Positions 1 to 8,018 of a DNA stretch of 32,874 nucleotides are shown here, piece after piece. This DNA comes from Candidatus Binataceae bacterium (GTDB lineage: Bacteria > Desulfobacterota > Binatia > Binatales > Binataceae). The translations under genes were made by a program, and so were the position numbers. The notes under the pieces were generated by a model. It was not told the DNA's origin. It saw only the letters and a program-made list of their open reading frames with translations, and searched no databases. Position 1 is the first letter of the stretch, and the number at the start of each line of letters is the position of its first letter. The stretch spans positions 1 through 32,874 of the forward strand of contig DATJMX010000042.1 in NCBI GenBank assembly GCA_035508495.1, read 5' to 3'.

Positions 1-912
1 ACGGCCGACCCGAAGCCGGAGATGCTCGTCCAGTTCGGCCAGCTCGGGGTGGCCTACGCGCAGATCGCGCTCGGCACCGCCGTCCCCAGGGTCGGGCTGC
101 TCACCATCGGCGCCGAGCCCGGCAAGGGAAACGCGCTGACCCGCCGCGCCCACGAGCTGCTCGCGGCCGAGCCCGTCGGCGGCGCCCTCCCCCTGCACTT
201 CGAGGGCAACGTGGAGGGCGGCGACCTGATGGCGGGAGCGGTCGACGTGATCGTCACCGACGGCTTCACCGGCAACGTCGCGCTCAAGACGATGGAGGGC
301 ATGGCGTCGTTCATGCTCGGCAATCTGCGCGAGCTGTTCACGGCGAACTGGCGCGGCCGGCTGTCATATCTGCTGGTGCGCAAGCATCTGTCGGAGATGC
401 GCACCAAGCTCGATCCGCACGAGTACGGTGGCGCGCCGCTGCTCGGCGTGAGCGGCGTGTCGATAATCGCGCATGGATCGTCGAACTCGCATGCCATCCG
501 CAACGCGCTTCGGGCCGCTGCACACGAAGCGCTCGTGAAGCAGGTGAATCCCGAGATTCTCGATATCCTCGCCAAGATTCAGCCGTCCGTTCCACTCAAG
601 CCCGCCGGCGGCAAGGGCATCAGAGCGCTGTTCAGCAGGATGCGCGAGCGCTTGCAACGTCATCCCAAGGATGGCGATCCATCGAAGACCGGCGAGGCGC
701 CCGAGCGCACCGCGCCTGATCGCAAGCGCACCGGAGAGCTCCTGACCGCAAATGGCGCCGCGCCCCATGACGTTGCTCCGCGGCCCTCGGTCGAAACCGC
801 CCCCGTTCTCAATGGATCGGCATCCAACGGATCGGCGGCCAATGGCGAGCGGCCTGCGAAAGAACAGACCAAGCCGGCCGAGCCGCCGCTCGAACCGCCA
901 ACCAAACATTAA
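1..912 (+). CDS. plsX: Phosphate acyltransferase PlsX, 5'-truncated by window edge
   Basis: PlsX converts acyl-ACP to acyl-phosphate, the donor used by PlsY for the first acylation of glycerol-3-phosphate at the membrane. The reading frame is open from base 1, so the N-terminal part (roughly half of the catalytic domain) lies outside the window. The family's conserved C-terminal core is clear: a VGLLTIGAEPGKGN segment, the EGNVEGGD segment and the VTDGFTGNVALKTMEG motif. After the catalytic domain (about base 590) the protein continues for some 105 residues of low-complexity Lys/Arg/Pro then Asn-Gly-Ser-rich sequence that ordinary PlsX proteins of about 330-350 residues lack. fabD begins 33 nt downstream, so the two are probably co-transcribed. 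Identification is secure from the core motifs; the tail has no assigned role. Confidence 0.93.
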   Translation, partial: TADPKPEMLVQFGQLGVAYAQIALGTAVPRVGLLTIGAEPGKGNALTRRAHELLAAEPVGGALPLHFEGNVEGGDLMAGAVDVIVTDGFTGNVALKTMEGMASFMLGNLRELFTANWRGRLSYLLVRKHLSEMRTKLDPHEYGGAPLLGVSGVSIIAHGSSNSHAIRNALRAAAHEALVKQVNPEILDILAKIQPSVPLKPAGGKGIRALFSRMRERLQRHPKDGDPSKTGEAPERTAPDRKRTGELLTANGAAPHDVAPRPSVETAPVLNGSASNGSAANGERPAKEQTKPAEPPLEPPTKH

Positions 913-945
913 GAACCGCATCTATCTTCGAGGCCCGCGCACACG

Positions 946-1893
946 ATGAAACTCGCTTACCTGTTTCCCGGCCAAGGCGCCCAGCGCGTCGGCATGGGTG
1001 TCGAACTTTGCCAGAACTTCGAGATCGCAAAGCGTACCTTCGAAGAAGCCGACGAGGCCCTTGGCTTCAAGCTCTCAAAGCTCTGCTTCGAAGGACCCGA
1101 GGACGAGCTGCGGCTCACCGCTAATACCCAGCCTGCGATGGTCACTGCGGCGATCGCGGCGCTGCGCGTCTATGAATCCGAGTTCGAGCCGCGCGCGGAT
1201 GTGGCTGCCGGTCACAGCCTCGGCGAATACAGCGCGCTCGTTGCGGCTGGCGCGCTTCAATTTGCCGATGCGGTGCGCGCGGTTCGCGAGCGCGGCCGGC
1301 TGATGCAGGAGGCGTGTCCGCCGGGGCAGGGTGCGATGGCGGCGCTTATCGGCCTCGAGCTGCCGCAGGTGAAAGATATCTGCGCGACGGTTTCGAGCGG
1401 CGGCGAGATCGCCGTGCCGGCAAATCTCAACGCGCCCGGCCAGATCGTGATCGCGGGACATGCCAAGCCCGTCGCCAGGGCGCTCGAGCTCGCCAAGGAA
1501 CGCGGCGCGACGATGTCTGTCGAGCTCAAGGTGAGCGCACCTTTCCATTGTCCGCTGATGAAGCCCGCGCAGGATGGAATGACGCCGGTGCTGAATGCGC
1601 TCAAAGTGGGACAGTTCAAATTTCCCGTGGTCGCAAACGTGACTGCCGAGCCGAATCGGGATCCGTCGCGCGTCGTGCCGCTCCTTATCGGACAGATCAC
1701 GTCGCCGGTGCGATGGGAAGAAACGATGAACGTGATCGCGCAGCTCGGCGTAACCGACGCGATCGAATTCGGATGCGGCCGGGTGCTGATGGGCCTGATG
1801 CGCCGCGCGTATCGCTCGATAAAAGTGCGCCCGCTCGAAGACCTGGCATCGTACAAGGCCGTCGGCGACGCAGCGCGCGCCGACAAGGCATAG
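946..1893 (+). CDS. fabD: Malonyl-CoA:ACP transacylase FabD
   Basis: FabD loads malonyl groups from malonyl-CoA onto acyl carrier protein for fatty acid chain elongation in the cytoplasm. The 315-residue length is normal for the family. The N-terminal FPGQGAQ motif is at residues 7-13 and the nucleophile elbow GHSLGEY places the catalytic serine at Ser91. Arg116 in the RGRLMQ segment matches the carboxylate-binding arginine, and His201 in the APFHCPLM segment matches the catalytic histidine. The GQIVIAGH segment is also typical. It lies 33 nt after plsX and upstream of acpP. The fabH and fabG genes that often flank fabD in this cluster are absent here. Confidence 0.97.
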   Translation: MKLAYLFPGQGAQRVGMGVELCQNFEIAKRTFEEADEALGFKLSKLCFEGPEDELRLTANTQPAMVTAAIAALRVYESEFEPRADVAAGHSLGEYSALVAAGALQFADAVRAVRERGRLMQEACPPGQGAMAALIGLELPQVKDICATVSSGGEIAVPANLNAPGQIVIAGHAKPVARALELAKERGATMSVELKVSAPFHCPLMKPAQDGMTPVLNALKVGQFKFPVVANVTAEPNRDPSRVVPLLIGQITSPVRWEETMNVIAQLGVTDAIEFGCGRVLMGLMRRAYRSIKVRPLEDLASYKAVGDAARADKA

Positions 1894-1962
1894 TGAGGGC
1901 GAAGCCGGACGCGACCAGTCAACTTGCGTAGATTTGATCAAGCCCCTATGCTGGCGACACAA

Positions 1963-1991
1963 TTGACCAGCGTGCCGCTCCAATGTACTTT
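1963..1991 (+). promoter_or_regulatory. Predicted sigma-70-type promoter for acpP
   Basis: A TTGACC -35 box (1963-1968) is followed after exactly 17 nt by a TACTTT -10 box (1986-1991), about 100 nt before the acpP start. A separate promoter would fit the very high expression normally needed for acyl carrier protein and the 203-nt gap after fabD. Sequence match only; no transcript data. Confidence 0.5.
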
Positions 1992-2078
1992 TTGCACCCG
2001 TCAATCGAAGGCGTGCCAGGGGCTTCGCGGTACAAAGGATTTCATTAAGACGTGAGGCCGGCCCAACGCCGGACCGCC

Positions 2079-2084
2079 AGGAGG
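2079..2084 (+). promoter_or_regulatory. Strong ribosome binding site of acpP
   Basis: A full AGGAGG Shine-Dalgarno sequence lies 12 nt upstream of the acpP ATG. The spacing is slightly long. It is among the strongest such sites in the window and agrees with high ACP expression. Confidence 0.65.
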
Positions 2085-2096
2085 AACTAGAGCACG

Positions 2097-2336
2097 ATGG
2101 CAGCGGACATCGAAAACAAGGTTCGTGAGAAGATCGCCGAGCAACTCGGCGTTGCGTCCGACGAAGTCACGCCCGAAGCGTCGTTTATCGAAGACCTGGG
2201 TGCGGATTCGCTCGATATCGTCGAACTCGTGATGGCGCTCGAAGAAGAGTTCAATATCGAGATCTCCGACGAGGACGCGGAGAAGATTCGCACCGTCAAG
2301 GACGTCGTGTCATATATCGAGGCTCACAAGAGCTGA
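2097..2336 (+). CDS. acpP: Acyl carrier protein
   Basis: This small acidic protein of 79 residues carries growing acyl chains on a 4'-phosphopantetheine arm and supplies acyl groups to fatty acid synthesis, PlsX and lipid A synthesis. The attachment motif GADSLD is intact with Ser38 as the modified serine, and the following helix [15 protein letters not shown] is the standard recognition helix II. Length and acidity are typical. It has its own promoter-like sequence and a strong ribosome binding site, and a rho-independent terminator follows, so it can be transcribed as a single gene. Confidence 0.98.
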   Translation: MAADIENKVREKIAEQLGVASDEVTPEASFIEDLGADSLDIVELVMALEEEFNIEISDEDAEKIRTVKDVVSYIEAHKS

Positions 2337-2375
2337 TCTCACTGAACTCATCGTTCGCGTTTTGTAACTCGTTGG

Positions 2376-2406
2376 CGCGGCGGCCTGGTGCCGCCGCGTC
2401 ATTTTT
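2376..2406 (+). terminator. Rho-independent terminator after acpP
   Basis: A perfect 9-bp GC stem (CGCGGCGGC 2376-2384 with GCCGCCGCG 2390-2398) with a 5-nt loop is followed by a T-rich run (TCATTTTT). It lies between acpP and nrdR. Confidence 0.85.
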
Positions 2407-2433
2407 GGCGCCTCCGCTCGCGATCACTTAGCC

Positions 2434-2928
2434 ATGCGCTGCCCCTTCTGCCGGCATCGCGGAAACCGCGTCGTCGATTCGCGCCTTTCGGCCGACGGAT
2501 CGATGATCCGGCGCAGGCGCGCCTGCACCTCGTGCCGCAAGCGCTTCACCACCTACGAGCGCGTCGAAGAGCAGGCGCCGATGGTGGTCAAGAAGGACGG
2601 GCGCCGCGAGCCGTTCGACCGGCAGAAGATCATCGCGGGGCTCAAGCGCGCCTGCGAGAAGCGACCCGTCTCGATGGAAACGATCGAGCAGGTCGTTGCC
2701 AATATCGAGACCGCGGTGAACGAGCAGGGCGATCGCGAGGTGGCGAGCTCGTTTATCGGCGGCGCGATCATGAACGAGCTGCACAAGATCGACCAGGTCG
2801 CCTACGTGCGCTTCGCGTCGGTGTATCGCTCGTTCAAGGATATCGACGAGTTCATGCACGAGCTCGAAGACCTGATTCGCCAGCGCAAGGGTAGCCCGCG
2901 CGGCGACAAGAAGTCCGACCAGTCCTAG
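2434..2928 (+). CDS. nrdR: Transcriptional repressor NrdR
   Basis: NrdR is a zinc-ribbon, ATP-cone repressor that senses (d)ATP and controls ribonucleotide reductase genes. The protein starts MRCPFC and carries a second Cys pair in CTSCRKRF, giving the four-cysteine zinc ribbon of residues 3-34. The [20 protein letters not shown] stretch is the family signature. The rest (about residues 45-140) is an ATP-cone domain. The 164 residues are slightly longer than the usual 150-160, with a charged C-terminal tail. ribD starts 8 nt downstream, a common nrdR-ribD pairing in proteobacteria. No NrdR box or ribonucleotide reductase gene was seen in the window. Confidence 0.96.
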   Translation: MRCPFCRHRGNRVVDSRLSADGSMIRRRRACTSCRKRFTTYERVEEQAPMVVKKDGRREPFDRQKIIAGLKRACEKRPVSMETIEQVVANIETAVNEQGDREVASSFIGGAIMNELHKIDQVAYVRFASVYRSFKDIDEFMHELEDLIRQRKGSPRGDKKSDQS

Positions 2929-2936
2929 AACGAATC

Positions 2937-4052
2937 ATGGCGAACGCGTCGCTCGACGAACGCTTCATGCGCGAGGCCCTGGCTCTCGCCGAGGGACGCG
3001 TCGGCCTGACCTCGCCGAATCCCGCCGTGGGCTGCGTGATCGTGCGCGGCGGCAAAGTGATCGGGCGCGGCGCGACTGCTGTCGGCGGACGGCCGCATGG
3101 CGAGACCGAAGCGCTGCGAGAGGCTGGCTCGCGTGCACGCGGCGCGACTGCCTACGTGACTTTCGAGCCGTGTGCGCACCAGGGCAAAACTCCGCCGTGC
3201 GCGAAAGCCCTGGTTGATGCGGGAATCGCGCGCGTCGTGGTCGCGACGATCGATCCTTATCCTCCGGTGCGAGGACGTGGCGTTGCAATCCTGCGCCGCG
3301 CCGGAATCGAGGTGTCCGTCGGGTTGCTCGAGGCGTCGGCGCGCCAGGTGAACGAAGGCTTCATCACGCGCGTGACGCGCGGGCGCCCATTCGGATTGCT
3401 GAAGCTTGCGATGTCGCTCGATGGACGTATCGCAGCGAAGAGCGGCGACTCGAAGTGGATCAGCTCCGACGAGTCGCGCGCGCTAGTGCATCGATGGCGC
3501 CGCGAATGTGACGCCGTCATCGTCGGCGCCGGCACCGTGATCGCCGATAATCCGCGGCTCACCTGCCGCGCGAAGGACGGCCGCGATCCGCTGCGTGTTG
3601 TCGTCGATGCAAAGCTGCGCACGCCGGCGAAGTCTCGCGTCTTCACGCAGAGATCGAATGCCGGGACGATCTTCATCACGATCCCGAAAAATCTGGCGCG
3701 CGCCCGCAAACTGTATACGCGCGCAAATGTTGAAGTCGTAGCGGCAGCCGAAAAAGACGGCGAGATCGATCTGCGCGCCGCTATGAAAGAGCTTGGCCGC
3801 CGCGGCATTAACAAAGTGCTGTTCGAGGGCGGGGCGCACACTGCGGCGTCAGCGCTCAAGGCTGGCGTAATCGATCGCGTCGCGTTCTTCGTCGCGCCGC
3901 GGATCATCGGCGGCGGCACCTCCGCGGTCGATGGCCTCAGCTTCCGGCGCGTCCGCGACGCGCTCTCGATGGGTCGCCTGATAGCCCGTCCCATCGGCCC
4001 CGATCTCCTGATCGAAGCCGAACCCCAACGGCGCTCGCGCAAGCTCTCCTGA
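2937..4052 (+). CDS. ribD: Bifunctional pyrimidine deaminase/reductase RibD
   Basis: RibD carries out two cytoplasmic steps of riboflavin synthesis: deamination of the diamino-pyrimidinone phosphate ring, then NADPH-dependent reduction of the ribose side chain. The N-terminal deaminase domain (about residues 1-145) has the zinc site formed by His54 and the PCAHQGKTPPC motif with Cys79 and Cys88; Glu56 is the proton shuttle. The site reads HGE rather than the more usual HAE. The C-terminal reductase domain (about 150-365) contains the GRPFGLLKLAMSLDGRIA start and the FEGGAHTAASAL segment typical of RibD. The 371-residue length is normal. ribBA follows after 77 nt, and no FMN riboswitch is seen upstream. 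Confidence 0.95.
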   Translation: MANASLDERFMREALALAEGRVGLTSPNPAVGCVIVRGGKVIGRGATAVGGRPHGETEALREAGSRARGATAYVTFEPCAHQGKTPPCAKALVDAGIARVVVATIDPYPPVRGRGVAILRRAGIEVSVGLLEASARQVNEGFITRVTRGRPFGLLKLAMSLDGRIAAKSGDSKWISSDESRALVHRWRRECDAVIVGAGTVIADNPRLTCRAKDGRDPLRVVVDAKLRTPAKSRVFTQRSNAGTIFITIPKNLARARKLYTRANVEVVAAAEKDGEIDLRAAMKELGRRGINKVLFEGGAHTAASALKAGVIDRVAFFVAPRIIGGGTSAVDGLSFRRVRDALSMGRLIARPIGPDLLIEAEPQRRSRKLS

Positions 4053-4129
4053 CGCCTAACGCTCGTTTGGTTGTGCCACTGGTTGCGTTCTTCGGGCGGT
4101 GGTAATATCTGAAGTTCGCGGGTGGTCCG

Positions 4130-5344
4130 ATGGCATCAGCTACGCTCGAAGACGCATTCAATCAGATTCGCGAAGGCCGGATGGTCGTCATGCTCGCCGA
4201 GGAGCGCGCGGACGCCGAAGGCGACCTCGTGATGGCGGCAGAGAAGGTCACGCCCGACCACGTCAACTTCATGGCGCGTGAGGCGCGCGGCGTGGTCTCG
4301 GTTGCGCTGACTGACAAACGCTTTCGCGAGTTGGGTATCCCGCTCGCGACTTCGTCCGACGACACCGACGCCGCCGAGCAGGCCGGTGCGCTGGTCGAAG
4401 CGCGCGAAGGCGTGACTACCGGAATCTCCGCGCCCGATCGCGCGCGCACCGTCGGTGTGCTTGCCGATACGACGTCGGGGCCCGAAAGTATCGTGATGCC
4501 GGGGCATGTGCTGCCGCTGATGGCATTGAGCGGCGGTGTCATGATGCGCCTCGGCAGGGCCGAGGGCGCGGTTGATCTCGTGCGCTCGGCGCGAATGCGT
4601 CCGGCGGCCGCGCTCTGCACTATCTTGCGCGAGGACGGCGAAGCGGCTCAGCTCCCCGATCTCGCCGAGTTCGCCAAGCGGCACGAGATGCCGCTCTGTT
4701 TCATCAAGGATTTGATTGCTTATCGCCTCACCAACGAAGTGCTGGTGCAGCGCGTTTCCGAAGTTCCGTTTCCGATCGCGAGCGGGCGCGGGCTGCGCGC
4801 GGTCGTTTATCGAAACATCGTCGATGGCCGCGAGCATCTTGCTTTAATCAAGGGCAACGTTGGCGGCGGTCGTCCCGCTCTCGTGCGACTCCATTCGGAG
4901 TGCCTCACGGGCGACGTGTTTTCGAGTGCGCGATGCGACTGTGGCGCGCAGCTCGAAGAGGCGATCGCGCGAATCATGGAAGCTGACGCCGGAGTCATCA
5001 TCTACCTGCATCAGGAAGGGCGCGGAATCGGGCTCGGCAACAAGATTCGCGCCTACGCTTTGCAGGACCAGGGGATGGACACGGTCGAGGCAAACCTGCA
5101 TCTCGGCTTCGAGGAAGATCTCCGCGACTACGGGATCGGCGCGCAAATTCTGCGCGACCTCGGTGTGGGCGAGGCGCGGCTCCTGACCAACAATCCGCAC
5201 AAGATCGAAAGCCTCAAAGGCTACGGCGTGAGCGTCGCGCGGGTGCCGATCGAGGTCGAGCCGCACTCGGGCAATATCTCCTATTTGCGCACCAAGAAAG
5301 AAAAGCTCGGCCATCTGTTTTCGCATCTGAAGCTGGCTAACTGA
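4130..5344 (+). CDS. ribBA: RibBA: intact GTP cyclohydrolase II with degenerate DHBP synthase domain
   Basis: The protein is a RibB-RibA fusion of normal length (404 residues). The C-terminal RibA domain (about 205-400), which opens GTP to begin riboflavin synthesis, looks functional. It has zinc ligands Cys258, Cys269 and Cys271 in the HSECLTGD and RCDCG motifs, followed by the [11 protein letters not shown] catalytic segment. The N-terminal RibB domain (about 1-200) should make 3,4-dihydroxy-2-butanone-4-phosphate but is altered at key places. The usual DDEDRENEGD motif is [10 protein letters not shown], so the conserved Arg and Glu become Ala27 and Asp28. GHTEA becomes GRAEG, replacing the metal-binding His by Arg143. 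The HGRG segment reads EARG. GHVLPL (His126) and the GVTTGIS and DRAR segments persist. The fold is probably kept, but synthase activity is doubtful. Confidence 0.9.
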   Translation: MASATLEDAFNQIREGRMVVMLAEERADAEGDLVMAAEKVTPDHVNFMAREARGVVSVALTDKRFRELGIPLATSSDDTDAAEQAGALVEAREGVTTGISAPDRARTVGVLADTTSGPESIVMPGHVLPLMALSGGVMMRLGRAEGAVDLVRSARMRPAAALCTILREDGEAAQLPDLAEFAKRHEMPLCFIKDLIAYRLTNEVLVQRVSEVPFPIASGRGLRAVVYRNIVDGREHLALIKGNVGGGRPALVRLHSECLTGDVFSSARCDCGAQLEEAIARIMEADAGVIIYLHQEGRGIGLGNKIRAYALQDQGMDTVEANLHLGFEEDLRDYGIGAQILRDLGVGEARLLTNNPHKIESLKGYGVSVARVPIEVEPHSGNISYLRTKKEKLGHLFSHLKLAN

Positions 5345-5373
5345 CGGAGCACGTTCCGAACGCGCGAGAAGTT

Positions 5374-5820
5374 ATGGGACTTAGGCATCTCGGCCGTGAG
5401 CTCGCGCTCAAGGCGCTCTATCGCAACGACATCTGCGGCACTTCCACCAACGAGGACCTCGTGCAGTTCTTCGAGGACTTTACCGCCGACGAGCGCGCGC
5501 GCAAGTTTGCGCTCGGCCTGGTCGATGGCGTGCGCAAGGAGAAGGAAGCGCTCGACAAGCATATCGCGGCGGCGCTCGAGAACTGGTCGATCGGACGGCT
5601 TTCGCGCGTCGATCATAATATCCTGCGGCTGGCGCTCTACGAGCTGCTCTATGTTGACGATATTCCCGCGCGAGTGACGATTGACGAAGCGATCGAGCTG
5701 GCTAAGGCCTACGGCGATCAGGAGTCGGGCCGTTTCGTCAACGGCGTTATCGATCAGATCGCGGGGCGGTTGAGTCTCAGGCAGAAGGGTGAAAACAGCG
5801 ATGCGACGAAGACTGAGTAG
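5374..5820 (+). CDS. nusB: Transcription antitermination factor NusB
   Basis: NusB binds boxA RNA together with NusE (ribosomal protein S10) and supports antitermination of rRNA transcription. The 148-residue protein begins with the family signature RELALKALY and has the RLSRVDHNILRLALYELLY segment and the INEAI-like TIDEAIELAKAYGDQESGRFVNG C-terminal region that define NusB. A GAGAAG sequence precedes the ATG. It sits directly after ribBA, where ribH-nusB is the common order, but ribH is absent. Its end overlaps the start of the downstream lipoprotein gene. Confidence 0.95.
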   Translation: MGLRHLGRELALKALYRNDICGTSTNEDLVQFFEDFTADERARKFALGLVDGVRKEKEALDKHIAAALENWSIGRLSRVDHNILRLALYELLYVDDIPARVTIDEAIELAKAYGDQESGRFVNGVIDQIAGRLSLRQKGENSDATKTE

Positions 5821-6403
5821 CGTCGGCTTCGCGGCGCTCTTGATGGTCATCCCGCTTCTGGCCGGATGTGGCTATCACTTTGCCGGCTCAGGTGAGGCGC
5901 TGCCGGGTGGCGCGAAGACGATCTACGTCGATAAGTTCACCAACAAGACGCGCTTCACGGGGCTCAACGACCAGTTCATGCGCTACATGAAGGACGAAAT
6001 CGCGCTCCACGATCGATTGCAGGTCGTTGACAGTCCGTCACAGGCCGACTTGATCCTGACCGGTTCGATCAACTCCGCCGATACGCTGCCCAGCTCTTTC
6101 AACTCTGCGCTCGAACCGACGATCTACGATCAAACCATGATGATCTCGGCGCGGCTCAAAGATACGCGTGAAAACAAAATCGTGTGGCAGACTCGCGGTG
6201 TAACCGGCCTGCAACATGCGCCAGTGGTAGCGCAGTCTATAACCACGACGACGCCAAGCTTCCTCAAACAGAACCTGCGTGGCGGCGACTATGCGCAAAT
6301 GCAGGACATCCAGGTGGCAGATACGCAGACCTCGTTCTACCAGGGGGCGCTGATGCAACAGATCGCGCAGAACCTGTACTCGCAGATGGCCGAGGGCTTC
6401 TAA
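5801..6403 (+). CDS. lptE: LptE-family LPS-assembly lipoprotein
   Basis: LptE forms a plug-like complex with LptD in the outer membrane and helps deliver lipopolysaccharide to the cell surface. The protein has a basic start, a hydrophobic stretch and the lipobox LLAGC (Cys23 from the ATG used here) followed directly by GYHF, the usual start of mature LptE. The remaining 175 residues fit the LptE fold in length and include the segment KTIYVDKFTNKT. The ATG at 5801 was chosen because GAAGG lies about 12 nt upstream; an in-frame GTG at 5789 would add four residues. The gene overlaps nusB by 20 nt and precedes holA by 6 nt, matching the widespread lptE-holA pairing. Family assignment rests on the N-terminus and context because LptE diverges quickly. 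Confidence 0.85.
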   Translation: MRRRLSSVGFAALLMVIPLLAGCGYHFAGSGEALPGGAKTIYVDKFTNKTRFTGLNDQFMRYMKDEIALHDRLQVVDSPSQADLILTGSINSADTLPSSFNSALEPTIYDQTMMISARLKDTRENKIVWQTRGVTGLQHAPVVAQSITTTTPSFLKQNLRGGDYAQMQDIQVADTQTSFYQGALMQQIAQNLYSQMAEGF

Positions 6404-6409
6404 CGCCCC

Positions 6410-7480
6410 ATGCCCGTCGAAAACGCGCTCGCGTTTTTTCGATCGATAAACACCCGGAAGCTGCCGCCGGTCATCCTGATTTTCGGACCGCATGCGTTCC
6501 TGCGCGAGTATGCGCTCGACCTGGTGGCGCGCCGGCTCGCCGCCGAGGGTTTCAAGTATCGATCTTTCCAAATCGGCAGCGGCAGTGACTACGGCGAAGT
6601 TTTGAGCGAGATACGCGAGCCCGACCTGTTCGCGGCAAAGAAACTCGTCGCATGCCGCGTCCTGCGCTCGCGGCGCGAAAAAGCCGACGAGGGCGATTCT
6701 ACTGATGGCGCGGAAACGAAGCGCGGCGGCTCCGACGAGAATGCGCTCGCCGAAGCAGTCGCAGATACGCGCGGCCCGAATCATCTCGTGCTGCTCTACG
6801 AGCGCGACAACGCCGCCGCGAAAGTCAGACGCGCAGCGGAAGCCTCGGGCCTGCTTGTCAATTGCATGCGGCCCTTTGACAATCAGCTCGATCAATACGT
6901 ACAGGCCTTCGCGCAGTCGGTAGGACTTCGCCTCGCGCCGGGAGCTGTCGATCTTTTGATCTCCAGACATGCTTCCGATCTTGCCGCGATCGCCAACTCA
7001 GTCGAGAAGGCGCGCATCTTCGCGGCGGAGGGCAAGCCGATCCAGGCCGCCGATCTGGACGAGCAGGGCGCGCGCCGGATGCCCGAGGCGTTCGAGCTGG
7101 CCGAGAGCATCTCGCGCGGGCGCACCACGATGGCGCTCGCGCAATTGCAGCGCTCGTTGGCTCTTGGGCGCGACGTGTTCGAGATTCTCGCGGTCGAAGT
7201 GATTCCGCTGCTACGCCGCATGATGATAGCGGCAACGATGTCCAAGGCACGGCGCTCGAGCGGTGAGATCGCGTCGGCGCTGGGTCTCCCGCCGCAGAGC
7301 GGTCTCGCCATGCGAGCGACCGAAGGTGCCCGACGCCTCGGCCTCGATGCGATCGAGCGCGCCTACTGGCGCGCGTGCACGATGGACGCGGATTTCAAGA
7401 ACGGCGAGCTGCGCGAGCGCGACGAGGCGCTGGCTGGACTGGTTCTGGAACTGACGGGAGCAGGCGCTGGGGATCGTTGA
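6410..7480 (+). CDS. holA: DNA polymerase III delta subunit HolA
   Basis: HolA is the clamp-loader subunit that opens the beta sliding clamp. The 356-residue length is normal. The N-terminal segment PPVILIFGPHAFLREYALD matches the family's opening strand and degenerate P-loop, and the remainder has the expected helical organisation with the C-terminal collar region (about 220-345). A charged, poorly conserved insertion occurs near residues 85-110. It follows lptE after 6 nt and converges on rpsT, the standard lptE-holA-rpsT neighbourhood. Confidence 0.92.
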   Translation: MPVENALAFFRSINTRKLPPVILIFGPHAFLREYALDLVARRLAAEGFKYRSFQIGSGSDYGEVLSEIREPDLFAAKKLVACRVLRSRREKADEGDSTDGAETKRGGSDENALAEAVADTRGPNHLVLLYERDNAAAKVRRAAEASGLLVNCMRPFDNQLDQYVQAFAQSVGLRLAPGAVDLLISRHASDLAAIANSVEKARIFAAEGKPIQAADLDEQGARRMPEAFELAESISRGRTTMALAQLQRSLALGRDVFEILAVEVIPLLRRMMIAATMSKARRSSGEIASALGLPPQSGLAMRATEGARRLGLDAIERAYWRACTMDADFKNGELRERDEALAGLVLELTGAGAGDR

Positions 7481-7503
7481 GCCGAAATCTAAAGGATCAG
7501 AAG

Positions 7504-7582
7504 AAGATCACCACAAAGACACGAAGGACACTAAGATCCTTGCTTCTGACCTTAGTGTCCTTGGTGCCTTCGTGATGATCTT
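7504..7582. terminator. Large imperfect inverted repeat between convergent holA and rpsT
   Basis: A left arm (7504-7535) and right arm (7551-7582) of 32 bp each match at 28 of 32 positions around a 15-nt loop. The right arm ends directly against the rpsT stop codon. Transcripts from either side could form a long hairpin, and the strand leaving rpsT is flanked by A-rich sequence, so bidirectional termination or mRNA 3'-end protection is plausible. The arms resemble the ACCACAAAGACACGAAGG-type palindromes I recall as dispersed in many environmental genomes, so it may instead be a repeat element that landed here. Confidence 0.65.
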
Positions 7583-7870
7583 TTAATTTGCTGTTTTCGC
7601 GAACTTGCGATGGAGACTCGCCGACAGGCGGGCCACTTTGCGACTGGCAGTATTGGGGTGGATCGTCCCGCTGCTCGCAGCTTTATACAGCACTTTGGTC
7701 GCCTGCTTGAGCTGGGCGCGCGCCTTGGCCTCGTCGCTGCCTTCGATCGCGACCTGGGCGTCCTTGGCGGCGGAGCGCGCGCGGCTGCGGACGAGGCGAT
7801 TTTGCTCCGCGCGTTTAAGGTTCTGACGATGGCGCTTCTGCGCCGACGGATGAACTGGAATATGCGGCAT
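7583..7870 (-). CDS. rpsT: 30S ribosomal protein S20
   Basis: S20 binds 16S rRNA during small-subunit assembly. The 95-residue lysine- and arginine-rich protein has the family pattern near the N-terminus (SAQKRHRQNLKRAEQNR) and the C-terminal KGTIHPNTA-like segment SSGTIHPNTASRKVARLS. A purine-rich AAAAAGGG precedes the ATG. The N-terminus MPHIPVHP differs from the more usual MANxKSA but leads straight into the conserved core. It is monocistronic, convergent with holA and separated from mazG by about 150 nt. Confidence 0.95.
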   Translation of the reverse strand: MPHIPVHPSAQKRHRQNLKRAEQNRLVRSRARSAAKDAQVAIEGSDEAKARAQLKQATKVLYKAASSGTIHPNTASRKVARLSASLHRKFAKTAN

Positions 7871-7950
7871 AACCCTTTTTAATTAACAGCGCCCGCTGGG
7901 TGGGTCAATATGGGTGGCGCGGATCGCGCTTCCGATGGCCGCAACTACTG

Positions 7951-7977
7951 AGAATATTCATGTGAGAGAATATTCAT
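7951..7977. repeat. 11-bp tandem direct repeat upstream of rpsT
   Basis: AGAATATTCAT occurs twice (7951-7961 and 7967-7977) separated by 5 nt, giving a 16-nt period, and each copy contains the palindrome AATATT. It is an AT-rich island in GC-rich DNA between rpsT and mazG (7871-8018). It could be a regulator binding site upstream of rpsT; no protein can be named. Confidence 0.4.
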
Positions 7978-8018
7978 AACAGCAATTCAGATTTATCATG
8001 GACATTGCCGAGCGATAG

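Noticed and set aside
1075..2004. Long minus-strand open frame opposite fabD
   Set aside because: It mirrors the codon pattern of fabD, has no recognisable domain, and fabD is unambiguous. High GC content makes such shadows common here.
4053..4129. FMN riboswitch before ribBA
   Set aside because: The 77-nt gap is too short and lacks the conserved RFN helices.
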